Origin: Oncomelania hupensis
Lineage: Eukaryota > Mollusca > Gastropoda > Littorinimorpha > Pomatiopsidae
Direction: 5' to 3'
Length of the DNA: 64,000 nt
Assembly (NCBI GenBank): GCA_036898135.1
Contig: CM072515.1
Location: 70,567,403-70,631,402 of the forward strand
Shown here: positions 32,998-44,314 of the stretch, piece by piece
How the letters are laid out: each line of letters starts with the position of its first letter
Numbering within the stretch: the first letter of the stretch is position 1
Translations under genes and position numbers: made by a program
The notes under the pieces: model-generated
What the model was told of the DNA's origin: nothing
Databases searched by the model: none
What the model saw: the letters and a program-made list of their open reading frames with translations, nothing else

Positions 32998-33585
32998 GTC
33001 TGATACAATGGCTCTCAAATTTTTGAAGCTATGCACCGACTGATGACCAACAACACCAATGGCATCAACAGGGACATCAAGGCCATTCCCTCAACACGGA
33101 CCGTGTTGAGGGAATGGCCTTGATGTCCCTGTGGATGCCATTGGTGTTGTTGGTCATCATTTTGGTCTTCTCTGCACTTACTTCCATATGCTCTGGAAGA
33201 GGTGTCAAGCCTCTGTATCAGCTGTTCAAGCTCTTGTTCCTCTCCAGACAGTCCATCAACCTCATCCTCAAAACGGAGGTTGATCTACCCCCTATGCTAA
33301 CTGTGCCTTTGTGATCTGCAAGGGCATCTGAAATGATGCGCTGTAGGGAGATGTTGATGATTGTTGCAGAAAGTAGGCATTCTTGACGCACACCGATTGT
33401 TGTTCTCTACCAGTTTTCGATGGCGCTGTTATGGAGGACTGCACTGGTATCCTTGTCATACAGGTTTTTGATGACTTCAATAATTTTAGGGCTGATGTTG
33501 TACGCTCTCACGGTTGTCCACAGAGCTGCGTGCCAGACTCGGTTAAACGCTTTTTTGAAGTCTACAAACACATGATAAAGATGTT
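32998..33585 (-). mobile_element. RTE LINE fragment, left part (RT region)
   Basis: It matches the RT region of the full RTE at 44734-48072, for example 'gatacaatggct...tttgaagct' and 'tttttgaagtctacaaacacatgat'. It is broken at 33585 by the 6.5 kb insertion and resumes at 40086. Coding frames are disrupted. A 117 bp perfect-type palindrome interrupts it at 33042-33158. Confidence 0.9.
33042..33158. repeat. Near-perfect palindrome, 58 bp arms, 1 bp spacer
   Basis: The arms 33042-33099 and 33101-33158 are reverse complements with a single mismatch, centred on CACGG-A-CCGTG. The right arm is normal RTE sequence. The left arm is its inverted duplicate, inserted after 'tatgcaccg'. Confidence 0.95.
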
Positions 33586-33934
33586 CAGGGTGGAGAACTG
33601 TCAGCGGATCCGCGGATTTCCGCGGAAGGCATTTGCATTTCCGAGAAAAAAATATTTAGTTCCGAGATTTTTATTTTTGAATTTTCGTCCGATATATTTT
33701 TCGCGGAACACATCCGTGCCGCATCCAAGTTATTTTCTCGGTCAATCAAAGCGGTCAGAGAAAGCGCCGCCCGTGACTGTTATACGGAGCTATGCTATAA
33801 GGCCTACTATATAGGCCTACTATGAGCAAGAAAACAAAATCGGGCGACCACGACTGGGAACAGTAGCCTTCTTCCTTTGTGTTACGCTTCAGCGATTCTT
33901 TTCAATGTCTTAGCAGTCTTTTGAAATCACAAAC

Positions 33935-34408
33935 AATGTCTTGCTGTGCGCAAATTGTCAACCGAAGTGACAAGTACAACGGCGATGATAACATCAAGAA
34001 CAAGTGGAGATGGGAATGGACCGAGAAGAAAGTAAACGTTGGAGATGGAGAGCAGCGCATCTCTGATTGTTTTCGAAAAGTTGTCACACCGCGTGTGTTC
34101 CAAAGGTGTTGTGTACGCTAATCGGGGGCTGTCAACTTTGATGGAGCACATGAATTCTACTAGACATTTGGAAGCAACCAAAGCAGTTGACAAAGAAAGC
34201 AGACAGGGCAGATTTGTTGGAACAGATTAGTGAAGCCAGAGCAGAACATAGGGAGGCAATAACTGTACAAGTGGATGTACATACCATCCCAACACGAAAG
34301 CGACCATCTTCTTTGCCATCTACAAGTGCAAAGAGACCCCGCAAAGCACAAACAGAAGCTCCCAAAGAGAAAATAAAACAGGCTTCCATTTTCAGTTTTT
34401 TTAAATAA
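33935..34408 (+). pseudogene. BED-like zinc-finger protein remnant inside the 6.5 kb transposon
   Basis: Three overlapping frames read in order: KYNGDDNIKNKWRWEWTEKK...RISDCFRKV, then YANRGLSTLMEHMNSTRHLEATK, then ADLLEQISEARAEHR...IFSFFK and a stop at 34408. An aromatic-rich N-terminal strand followed by C-x2-C and H-x5-H (LMEHMNSTRH) is typical of small BED-type finger proteins linked to DNA transposons. At least two frameshifts (near 34100-34115 and 34180-34225) and loss of clear Cys spacing make it nonfunctional. It lies between the outer left terminus and the nested element. It could be the N-terminal part of an otherwise lost transposase. Confidence 0.6.
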
Positions 34409-34567
34409 CACTTGCACATTGTTTTCATGGTGTTGCTTTGTACATTATTTTTTGTATGACACTGAAGACACTGGTGTGCATAAATCAAATGTGACAAACT
34501 GAGATAGCTCATGTGACAACTTAACATACATGAGGAGTATGTGTATAGTGTTCTTGTGTTGGACCTC

Positions 34568-34765
34568 ATAGTCAGGAGGCCGAAATCTGTAGCTGTTAAA
34601 AAAAATGCTCTGTTAAATATTTCGTGATAGAAGCATCCAACTGGTATAGATCGACATCTAGTATGGTATGGATAACCTAGGTGGGATGGACATTTCAGTG
34701 GTTAGTATGGCCGCCATGACAGTTTTAAAAATGGCTACCGAAATCTATCTGATAAGTCCTATTCA
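34568..34765. repeat. Left terminal inverted repeat of the nested transposon
   Basis: It pairs with 39485-39677 at roughly 70% identity by eye. The outer 17 bases are identical. Confidence 0.85.
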
Positions 34766-35526
34766 CCTATTTTTAGCAGCAAATGTTAGCAAAAAGTACC
34801 ACTTTTCCCATGTTTTTTGGCATGCAGAATATGCAAACTAAATTAACTTTTGATAGGTGTGTTGTGGTGTTTTAAATTGCAGGTGTTAAAAAAGGACACG
34901 TTGAAGATGGTTTGTGGTGCGATTTTTTTTATTGTGTATGCATGATTACATGTTGTTTAAAACTGTGAAAACTTTAAAGAATTGTTGCAATATGAATGTT
35001 TGGCATTTTAATGTTTTAATATCTTTCATTTTTTTTTTTTTTTTGTTTGGAAGTTTGAGAATGGAGTAATGTTTCTATTTTTTTAAGAATTGACTTAGTA
35101 TCTTGGTATCAAGTTAAACATAAGTAATGTCTTCAGTAGTTTGGTAGTTATATTACCATTTTGCAGGAATGCTTAAACAGTATGTCTGATCAAACTGAAA
35201 GAACACACATTTAGTCGACAAAAGTAGGTGTCCTTGGATTTCGACAGTTTTTGCATAGGCATGCTTTTGTGCAACCAAGATTATTGGATGCACACTTGCA
35301 ACGTTTTGTTGCACAAGATGCACAGCCACATGTTAGCTCCAGACAAAGCATTCGTGATGACTCCTGGGTCAGCAACATTAGCTCAAGAACTTCTGTTCCA
35401 GTCTCATGTTTTCATCCAGAGAGATGAATCTGTCCCATTTTCCAATTGCTTGACTTCTTGACTGCACGTTTCTCTTGATGGCCTTCCTCCCTTCATTTCT
35501 TTTTGTCCGTGCTGTTGATTTGATAG

Positions 35527-38500
35527 TCAACTTGTTGTACCGGTCAAAGACCAGGTCAACCCTTGTGCAGGAATTGGAGAAGAGCTTGGTAACTTCTCTG
35601 CAAAATTGTCACTCCATACCCCGAGTGTTTTTGCCCCCATCCGATTTCCCAAGGTTTGTATCATCGCCATCCCATCAACTATGGTGCGCGTTGGGTGAGG
35701 AGGTGGAGCAGCATTCTGTGGTAAGCCTTGCTGGAGGATTTTGCCGAGATCAGCTTTGTTTCTTGGCAGTCGCAGTCGGCAATCAGCAGTTGCTAGTGAA
35801 AGAGGCACTGGGCAAAGTCCTTTCTCCAACAACTTGTTGATGTCAACATCTCTTCCAGCTTCCATAGCCGTAATGACTCGCCTGAACAAGTCCCTGTCTG
35901 CTTTCAAGGCAACCGTTTTCTCCTTTCCAATGTTGATTGCTAGAGTGTACATTGACTCAAAGGTTTTAAGATGTTTGGTTTTCAGCCGGTCATGAAACTT
36001 TGTTGTCTTTTCCACAAGTCTGTCGTGCACGAACGCCCCAATGACATTCTTTCCACTTTCTTCGGCTGTGAGCAGATCGTGTGTCACCACATCACTGGCA
36101 ACATCACCAGTTGTGAGAGAAGTCAAGTCAGATGATGTTTGGGAAAATGGGTTGAATTTTTCCAACAAGTTGACGAGTTTTTGCTCGTGCTCTTGGTCTT
36201 GTTTCATTTTCATTTTCCCACAGTCTTTGTGTGCTTCATGTTCGTCTTCATCTGACAAATTGAACATTGTCTTAGTGTCTTTGGCCAACTGAGCCCGTTC
36301 ATTGAAATTTAGGCACCATCTGTCCCTGGCTGTGTCAGTTTGTGTGAGGCCGCCAGCTACTTTCCCTGATGTGTTGACGTGTTCTATTGCCTGATCATCA
36401 GGTATCTGGTTGAATTTCTGCTTGGTTTCCTTTGTGACGAAGTCTCCAGCCATGAAGCCATGATGTACTTCTGGTGCTGTCTGTGGCAACATCTTCATGT
36501 CAGCCAGGAAAACAGTTCCCCAGCGAGTGTAATGGTAGTGATCAAAAGCTCCAAACCATGGAAGCATCTCTGCAAAGGATGACAGAAACAGCTCCCAGTC
36601 TCCATCACGGAGAGAACGTGTGAACCTCAGAAGAATGGATACTAGTTTCATGTAGTTCTTCCAGTAGCAAAAGGTGGCTAGCTCGCTACATGATGCTTCA
36701 AACTCGTCAAAGAGAACTTTGACTTCGTCAGTCTTTGACAGCAGAGCTGTTACGGATGATTGGATCTCTTTGTCATCTTTGCCTGTGAAATCCTCGGCAA
36801 CCTTTCTTGATGCAGCTCCCAAGTCTTCACTGATCACTCTTTCATTTTCTTCAGCCCATACTTTAAAACTTGCCCATAGAACTGACCACAGTGCTTCCAG
36901 TGTGAGCTTGTGCACCCAGAATGCACGGTTCCACCCTTTTCCACTCATGGCGTTCTCTGCTGCTCCTTCTCCAAGGATGCCACTTTCTGTCCAGAGAGTT
37001 TCTAGACCCGACGAAGCCATGTACTCGCCTAGGACCTTGCAGAAGTTCAGCTGAGTATGAAACCCTCCGAGCATGATGACAAAGCCCCGACATTCTTCTG
37101 GCTTGTCCCACTGCAGCATTTTCGCTTTGCAGTACAACTGCTCATCAAACGTGAGTACGGTGTACTTTTGCCTCAGCTTTTCTGTCATCGCTTTACAGTT
37201 CTGCATAACTGTCCATATTGTGGAGAATTCATGCGCTGGTGCATTTAGTATTGGCATTGGACCAATTACAGTCACTGGTGGGTTTGACGTGCACACCTTC
37301 TGGTTGAAACTATTCCAACCTGGAACAACCTGAGCATTTGGCTATTGCTGTCTAGCCAGAATCCATGCAAGGTCTTGTGAGTTTGCCTCCAAAACCTTCT
37401 GGTCATTGGCCTGATACTAAGCCTCCTGTACTGGATGTGCAAAAACGGGTTCTGGCTTTGGGTTGGTCATGTCAACTTCTTGCACAGCAGTGATCTCTGG
37501 GGGTGCACGAAGCACTTTTGAGCGACATTTCTTTATCTGAATGTCCAGATCTAGCTCCCGTGGTCCTTTGCACCTGAGAGCCACATACTGGCTGGCATGG
37601 AATGTTCCAGTGCCACTCAAAGTTTCTTCTAGAATGTCAATGTTGTCATTCGAGAAACGAATGTACTCTTCGTTCGTTTCGTGCAAGAAATTCCTGGGAA
37701 TTAACACGTTGCCCTGGTTTTGATACTGCTCAACCACTTCATTTGCAATAGCTGTGTCTGCTCGAAGGACAGTGTCATAGGAAACTGAGTGTCCAGCAGC
37801 ATGGAGAAGTGTGACAAGGTCTTTCGAACGCGTGGCTTGGTGTACAGCAAGACCAATACCGAGATGTTTTGGGGTCAATTTTCTTCCTCTTGACGTTGTG
37901 AACACAATATCTTGACATATGCTGAGAACTCTGTTTCTGACTACAGTTTCCTCATCATCATCATTGTCAACTAGCTCTTCATTGTTTTCTCCTGCGCAAA
38001 GAAGGTTGATTAACAAGTAAAGACTTTCTGGAACGACTTTCTTTGCATTGTCTTGGGTTAGTCCACCGACAATTTCATGTCCTGGAGTGTGTTTTATGTC
38101 ATTGTGGATCTTCACTGCCACTCGATACACCCAGCTGAAATTCTCATCCTCATGATGTATCAGGCTGTGCATGTGTTCTTCTGCAAGAGGTTCATTCTCT
38201 TCATCAGTAGTTTCTTCTTCTGACATGTCCTTCAAGACAGTTCTCACTGCCTCATTGGTGAGAACAGATGGTACTATCAGAAGAGGTTTCTTTACGTCCA
38301 AAGGCTGTACAAATGTTACTTTCTCCTTGCCAAGAAATTCCTCCACCCTTTTTTTGAATATGTTACTCCTGTACACACCAGCATCAACACCAAAATCTTG
38401 AGACAGTAGCTTTGCATAGTGATCCCAAACCGCCTTCAAAGTGAAAATGTGTCCGTCCGCCATCTCCTTGTCAAGTTGGGTCAAGACATTTTCAAAGCAG

Positions 38501-39178
38501 ATACATTCTGGTGTTTTAAACTGACCTTTCCCATCTTTTTGTTCATACTTCCTGCAGAAACATACGTAACAATTGAGATGGTATTTTCCCTCAGCGGCCA
38601 TCATATCTGATACTCCAGCTAGCCGACAACGCATGGTCGGATCAAACTGAGCAAGCGCAAGCATCTTGGTTGATGTTTTTTTCAAATTTCACGCTAGTAA
38701 GCTTCTTGCCTGGAATGTTCTTCTGGCAGAATACGCATGTGGACCAATCCACAGCACTTTGGGAAGACCTGAGTGTTTTTGGTTCAGAGGCAACTGCAGA
38801 AGACTTAGATGTGGAGGGTTCCTGCTCGTCATTACGTGCAGCTTGTGTATTTATGCGCAACTTCAATTGTTGCAATTTTCTTTTGTGAGTGAAGTCACAG
38901 AAACATGATTTGTGCCACTGAAGTTTCTGCAAAAGTTCACACTCAGCAGTACATTGCAACCTTTCGAGAATGTCAGCATATTTTTCGTCATTGTATTTTT
39001 GTCTCTCCTTTGCACTTTCAACAACAGTTTTGAGGCCAGCACTTGTTGCTTTTCGCCTTGGGTTAGACTTAGTGGTATTTTGAGGGTCTTGACAAAAGCA
39101 ACATTCCTCCCAGTCAAAGTCATCTCCATCCCCACGGCCTCTAGTGCCAGTAGGAAACAGTTTAGTAGCAGCTTGCAT
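35527..39178 (-). pseudogene. Large Cys-rich transposase-like protein, broken by one frameshift and two stops
   Basis: Three consecutive frames of one ~1,200-codon gene. Part 1 (39178-38642, 178 aa) has paired Cys motifs: EECCFCQ, WHKSCFCDF, WSTCVFCQ. Part 2 (38685-37417, 422 aa) continues with EGKYHLNCYVCFCRK and acidic linkers. Part 3 (37296-35527, 589 aa) has VLTFDEQLY, MLGGFHTQLNF, SGKGWNRAFWVHK, FDHYHYTRW and DDQAIEHVN...GGLTQTD. I recall similar proteins as large uncharacterised families in molluscs and cnidarians; the isolated D, H and E residues suggest an RNase H-like catalytic core, which is inference. An A7 run at ~38672-38682 shifts parts 1 and 2. TAG codons at 37417-37419 and 37342-37344 separate parts 2 and 3, which are in the same frame. 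Its place between long inverted repeats supports a transposase role. Confidence 0.7.
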
Positions 39179-39484
39179 CTCCTAGTCCTGCAACAAACTA
39201 TTAAGACCATTTGATTGTGTGTCTAGCTTTTATTCATTGTCTTGAGGTTAAAAGTAATGCTAATACGAGTGTGTGTAAAAGTTAAAGCATAGTTGTTAAC
39301 AGATTCCTTGTTAGATTAAGCAACATAACGGCGCTGATGAAGTTTTTAATGTTTTTAGCATTTACTAACAAAAGATCATATGAGCACTAATCTTATCACA
39401 TTTTAGCATGCATTTTTGATTTCTGCGTACTCAAAAATGTATAAGTAGCAAAAATAAAATCTAATTTATCTCAAAAAACACCCG

Positions 39485-39677
39485 AGATAGGTTGTTTTTA
39501 TCAAATAAGCGCAGCCATTTTGAAAACTGTCATGGCGGCCAAATAAGGCAAATTCAGAATGTCCATCCACCCAGGTTACATTAGTCTGTATCTATACATA
39601 CTATCTAGACTGGATGGATGCTTCTATCACGCAAAATTTAACAAGTTGCATATATCTGAGTTCGGCCTCCTGACTAT
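39485..39677. repeat. Right terminal inverted repeat of the nested transposon
   Basis: The reverse complement of the left arm. It contains GGCCGCCA / TGGCGGCC and GATGCTTCTATCAC blocks in the expected order. Confidence 0.85.
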
Positions 39678-39697
39678 CATACTTGTGTTGGGCCTCA

Positions 39698-40020
39698 AAC
39701 TAATCAGATGACAAACTAAGAATTGATATCAGATATGTGGTTTTAAAATTATAACTTTCCTGTAATTGTGAGAAGCTGAAATGCTGCTTAAGTGACAAAA
39801 ACTGAATGAACCTATTGCATTGGAAATGTGGAGTTTGTGTGTAACAGTGGTGGATCTCAAACTTTGTTAGGCCTACAAATCAAGATTCTTAACTCTAAAG
39901 GCATGTGCATAAAACATTCTTCTTTTTTTTGTTATTTCTATTCATGTTTACTTCGTGCTTTTTGCTTTCAGGAGAGGCCCGGAATTACTTTCAAAATTGC
40001 ATAAATTCATTTTCTAAGGC
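39698..40020. other. Right flank of the outer transposon, no gene seen
   Basis: Sequence between the nested element and the right outer terminus. No supportable coding frame. It may be the residue of the outer transposase region. Confidence 0.45.
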
Positions 40021-40085
40021 CTTAGGCGACCCCTGGGCCACGGCCGGATTTCAGAGATTTCTTGATTCAGTTGTTCTCCACCCTG

Positions 40086-40315
40086 GATGTTGTTGGTGCT
40101 GTATGTATTTCTCGCAGATTATTCTGAGGTTGACAATCTATTCAGTGGTACTGCGTCCTGTCCTGAATCCTGCTTGTACTTCAGCTATAATTTGTTCAGC
40201 TTGGGGTTTCAACCTGTTGAGTATTATTTTTAGGAGAACCTTGCTGAGAAGGCTGATGGTGTTAGCCACCACCCCCACCCCTACCCCTCTGCCAGATCTT
40301 GTTACAGATCCCCAC
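40086..40315 (-). mobile_element. RTE LINE fragment, right part
   Basis: It starts with the duplicated GATGTT and follows the RTE RT region ('gttggtgctgta.gtatttctc.cagattattctgagg', 'ttcaacctgttgagtattatttt') to 'ctgccagatcttgttacagat'. An internal deletion/replacement lies near 40260-40290. Together with 32998-33585 it was one insertion. Confidence 0.9.
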
Positions 40316-40507
40316 CCTTCTGTCGAAAATATTTTTTCATGTGAAGAATATGCCTTGCTACAAGGTTCTGCTTGAAAAGTCAGTTGTAATAAATGCACAT
40401 GAATTGGCAATTATAGTGTAAATAACACAACCAGCTTTTTAGTAGTTCATTGGACCCCATAAACATTGATTATTTATCTAACTTCGAACTGTCTATGTTG
40501 TCTAAAA

Positions 40508-40508
40508 A

Positions 40509-40600
<92 letters not shown>

Positions 40601-40618
40601 ATAATAATAATAATAATA
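40508..40618. repeat. (CTA)n(AAT)n microsatellite
   Basis: About 31 CTA units changing into AAT units. Confidence 0.97.
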
Positions 40619-41255
40619 ACATAATTCCGAAATGAGACCCGTGAATGTGACCGAAAAGAAAGATCCAATTCAGTTCATTAATTTATTTTAACGTTTTCTA
40701 AATATGTGATTTTAGACCATACACCCTTTTTCATCCAAACATATAGTCAAATATAACGGAAAAAAAAATACTGGGACACTTTTAATTTTACAAAAATAAA
40801 ATAAAATGACATGAATGTGTTGTTTTTTTTTTTTTTATAGAGCAAATGGGTGACATTGACATGAACCATAACATAATCGTCTTGTTCGAGATTTTCTAAC
40901 AGCAGACTAAAATCCAGACCTGTGGCTAGCGGCTAACAAGAGTGATGCTGCGATGGCTGTATCGATGTTGAGATCGTGATCTAGAAGTACAGGGCTGTGC
41001 AATAGCATAGTCTTTGACTTTTGACCAAGGTCAGACACATTAGCGTCTCCAGGAACACTTTTATTCTGTTCACCTTTTTAGCTGTATTATAAGAGTTACC
41101 TTGCGGTGCATTGAATACATGTTATGACAGTCAAAAGCGTTTCGGTGAATATTTTGCGCACGCGCGTGTACGTTGTGTGTGTGTGTGTGTTGTTGTTGTT
41201 GTTGTTGTGTGTGTGTTTGCGCGTATTTGCGAGTGTGTAAACATATGTTGTGGTA
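40619..41255. other. No gene seen
   Basis: Unique, AT-rich sequence with GT/GTT tracts at 41180-41218. Confidence 0.45.
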
Positions 41256-42218
41256 TCAAGTTTTATTCATCAGATTAACATAAGTTGTACTGATGTAACA
41301 TAAGCAATTTACAAAATCTACCATGCGCACATATTTTCTAAATTAATTAATTAATAATTAATCGAACTATAGAAATCATCATACTACTGACATGCACATA
41401 AACTTTTAACATTATACATTCCCTTGTAACAATTAGTGCACATTAAGAAACAAACAAAAGAAAAAAAAGTACCTTTCAACTTCACCTGTGAAGAAGGAAG
41501 TATTTACAAATGTCATTTTGCGTCTTACAGAAAGTTGAAGTTGGGCCTCCAGGCCTTTACCACCTCCCACACTCCCCATAAACAAACTAAAAGAAAAATA
41601 ATTAAATAATCAATCAAAATTAAAACAAATGAATAAATAATTCCCACCGCCCTCCCTCTCTTCCATCCAAAAATAAATAAATAAATAAGACATATTTATT
41701 GAAACTAATAATGCTTAATTAAATAAATTAGGTACAAAGAAAAAATAAAAAGAAATTTGCTAGACTAATTGTTAGAATTTATGTAAAAGAAATTGAATAA
41801 TTCATGACTTGTAAGTAAATCTATGAGCATTAAGCTCAATGACCAATCAGAATGTTCGTCTGGATATACAATACTTGAGATTGACATAGGTAGATTTAAT
41901 TTGTTTAATCTAATGAGGAAAGGCTGAAAATGGTTGTAATTTTGTTGACATTCAATTATTAAGTGGTTTACATTCAAAATGTTACCACAATTACAAAGTA
42001 CTGGAGGATTTATGAAACGAGCACGCCAAGCATTTAGCCTTATTCTGTGAAATAAACTGTCTTTGATATTATATATATCTACCATATATATATATCAAAG
42101 ACGGTAGAATAATAAGACAGGCAACTTGAGGCTTATGAGCGATCCTGGATACAGAGTACTGTCCCTTAGGGCGTAGACGAATAACAGTCAACTTTCTCTC
42201 TCTCTGTATATCTATATG

Positions 42219-42425
42219 GCCTCGTGGCGCAGTGGATTAGTCGCCGGTTTCCTATGCCGAAGGTCGCGGGTTCGATTCCCGCAAGGAGCGAACGTATGTG
42301 ACTTATGTACGAGACTATTGAGATTATCGAAGGTTTTCTCCGGGCACTCTGGTTTCCTCCCCTTCAATAATGGTACTGGACGCAGTCAATATAAAATTTC
42401 AAAATTTTAAATTCGATTTTCTTTC
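42219..42425 (+). mobile_element. SINE-C, tRNA-derived
   Basis: A well-preserved Pol III promoter: box A TGGCGCAGTGG at 42225-42235 and box B GGTTCGATTCC at 42269-42279 within a perfect GCGGG/CCCGC T-arm. It is Arg-tRNA-like by overall sequence, but the acceptor stem does not pair, so it is not a tRNA gene. The body has 'ttctccgggcactctggtttcctcccc', related to the same motif in SINE-B, then 'actggacgcagtcaatataaa'. Confidence 0.82.
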
Positions 42426-42746
42426 CGTCTTCCAATAACGATCTTCCTGCCTTTACACCAACTGTTTGAGTGGTGGATGTGTATTTGTTGTGTGTGTGTG
42501 TGTGTGAGGGTGGATAAGACAGGCAAGCGGGTATATATAATACTGGATGCTATATATAATTATTAGAAATAGAGATTATAGTATCAGACAAGAAAGATAG
42601 AAGAAATATAACACTGCAAAGAACAGAAGAAACACACTAAAAAAATAACAGTGCTAAGTTTGATTTTTTTTTTCAAATATTAACTTTATTTTATTTAATA
42701 AACAAAAACAGAACAAACAAAAAAATTAAGAAAAATCAAAATTAAC

Positions 42747-42880
<134 letters not shown>

Positions 42881-43455
42881 AAATCAACAGTTGTTAAATA
42901 CTACAGCATGCACGATCACATGAATTTAATACTATAATGACACTGTTCCTTGTATTCCTGAATGAACGTTTACGTCTACAAGCCAAGGGAAATAACCTAG
43001 TCCTTGTCCTCGGCTTCATTAGTATATGTATAGAAGAAGTTGCCCGTCGTATTGTTCTACCGTCTTTGATAATATCAACCATGTATTAATACTCCTTTAA
43101 TATACATTTTGTTCTTCTGTTTTATGAAACTTACGTGAAACAGTTTTCCATAATGCAATATCATCGGCAAAAAGTGATATTATGAAATCTTTGGAATGAA
43201 CATTTCTCATATCATCAATCATTATAGAAAATAAAATAAAATAGGATCTATAACACTTCCTTGGGGAACACCCATATTTACTGCTTTTGACTCTAATAGT
43301 GATCCCCTGACGCGTACTTGAAAAGTTCTGTTTGATAAAAAGCTTTTAATGAACATATATCAATTACCTTTAACGCCAATTTTTATTTGTATTTTTTTTT
43401 ATGTGTGTAAACATATGTGAGAGTACGAGAGAGAATCAGAAAACGTCAATGTGCC

Positions 43456-43457
<2 letters not shown>

Positions 43458-43526
<69 letters not shown>

Positions 43527-43573
43527 GACAGAGAGAGAGACAGACAGAGAGACAGACAGACAGAGAGACAGAC

Positions 43574-43617
<44 letters not shown>
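43458..43617. repeat. (GA)n grading into (GACA)n
   Basis: GA units progressively give way to GACA units ending in eight perfect copies. All frames in it are artefacts. Confidence 0.97.
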
Positions 43618-43618
<1 letters not shown>

Positions 43619-44314
43619 TTGTCTCATAGTTTATATATAGCTCAGTGGCTGAGATTGAGGCGAGACATTCTCCCTCTTTTTTTTTCTTTTTTTTTTTATT
43701 TACTGTACTTGAAAAATGGGAGCAGGCTTGATCTAGTCCCAGCTACGCTTGTATGTACAGCAGAATGCGGAAAGAACGGCGATAGGAGTGGCACGTGCTT
43801 CTAGAGAGAAGAAACGGTGCCGCCACGCATACTGAACACATGTTGGGCCCTCGAGTACCCCGTGGGTCTATGCATGGCGCGGTCTAGACAATCGCTATTG
43901 TCCCAGTTGATATTGTAAGTTAACATATGGTATTTGGTCCACGGTTTAGCCCCAGACTTCACGTTTTCTTAGTCAATGCATGGGTCTCCTAAGAGGTCGT
44001 GCTACCACTGAGCTTCTGGATAGTCGGCACAAATGCCAGCAGCTGCTATTTGCAGCAGACGACAATGTCACACATGTGTAAACTCGCATACCTTTTTCAT
44101 ATATATACCTGGGTATTATTACCTACCATGTAGTACAGTTGTTTGATTTTTGTGTTGTTTCTTGCAGCTGGTGCCGGTTGAAAGAAAATGGAGAGGAAGA
44201 GTAGAAAGGGAATGCGTTGCAGGCAGATGGAGGGAAGTTTACTTACGCCACAGAGCGAGAGAGAGAGAGGGCGAGAGAGAGTATTCATGCATTCACCAGG
44301 CTACCTAGACTAGG
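43618..44314. other. No gene seen
   Basis: Unique sequence, a short GA run at 44257-44281, then the 12 bp target duplication ACCTAGACTAGG (44303-44314) of the next element. Confidence 0.5.

Larger units (their letters stand above)
34568..39677 (-). mobile_element. Nested ~5.1 kb DNA transposon with ~190 bp inverted repeats and an unnamed transposase-like protein
   Basis: The left arm (34568 to ~34765) and the right arm (~39485-39677) are inverted repeats beginning ATAGTCAGGAGGCCGAA. Shared internal blocks include GTGATAGAAGCATCCA, GATGGACATT and GGCCGCCATGACAGTTTT. One large, broken gene fills the interior on the minus strand. Immediately outside both ends lies a 16 bp direct repeat with one mismatch, CTTGTGTTGG(A/G)CCTCA (34553-34568 and 39682-39697). 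That is longer than the duplication of any common eukaryotic DDE superfamily. The element sits inside the 6.5 kb transposon. Confidence 0.8.
33586..40085. mobile_element. 6.5 kb DNA transposon with CAGGG termini, inserted in the RTE fragment
   Basis: The left end CAGGGTGGAGAACTG (33586) and the right end CAGTTGTTCTCCACCCTG (ending 40085) are inverted repeats of ~13 bp plus. The 6 bp GATGTT flanks both sides (33580-33585 and 40086-40091) and occurs once in the intact RTE. CAGGG ends and an internal BED-like finger recall hAT elements, but hAT duplications are normally 8 bp, so the superfamily is open. It contains a broken BED-like ORF on the left and a second, nested transposon. Confidence 0.85.

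Noticed and set aside
33586..40085. Firm assignment of the outer transposon to hAT
   Set aside because: CAGGG ends and a BED-like finger fit, but the visible duplication is 6 bp rather than 8 bp and no transposase core remains.
42219..42292. Functional tRNA gene
   Set aside because: Box A, box B and T-arm are good, but the acceptor stem does not pair and the sequence continues into a SINE body.
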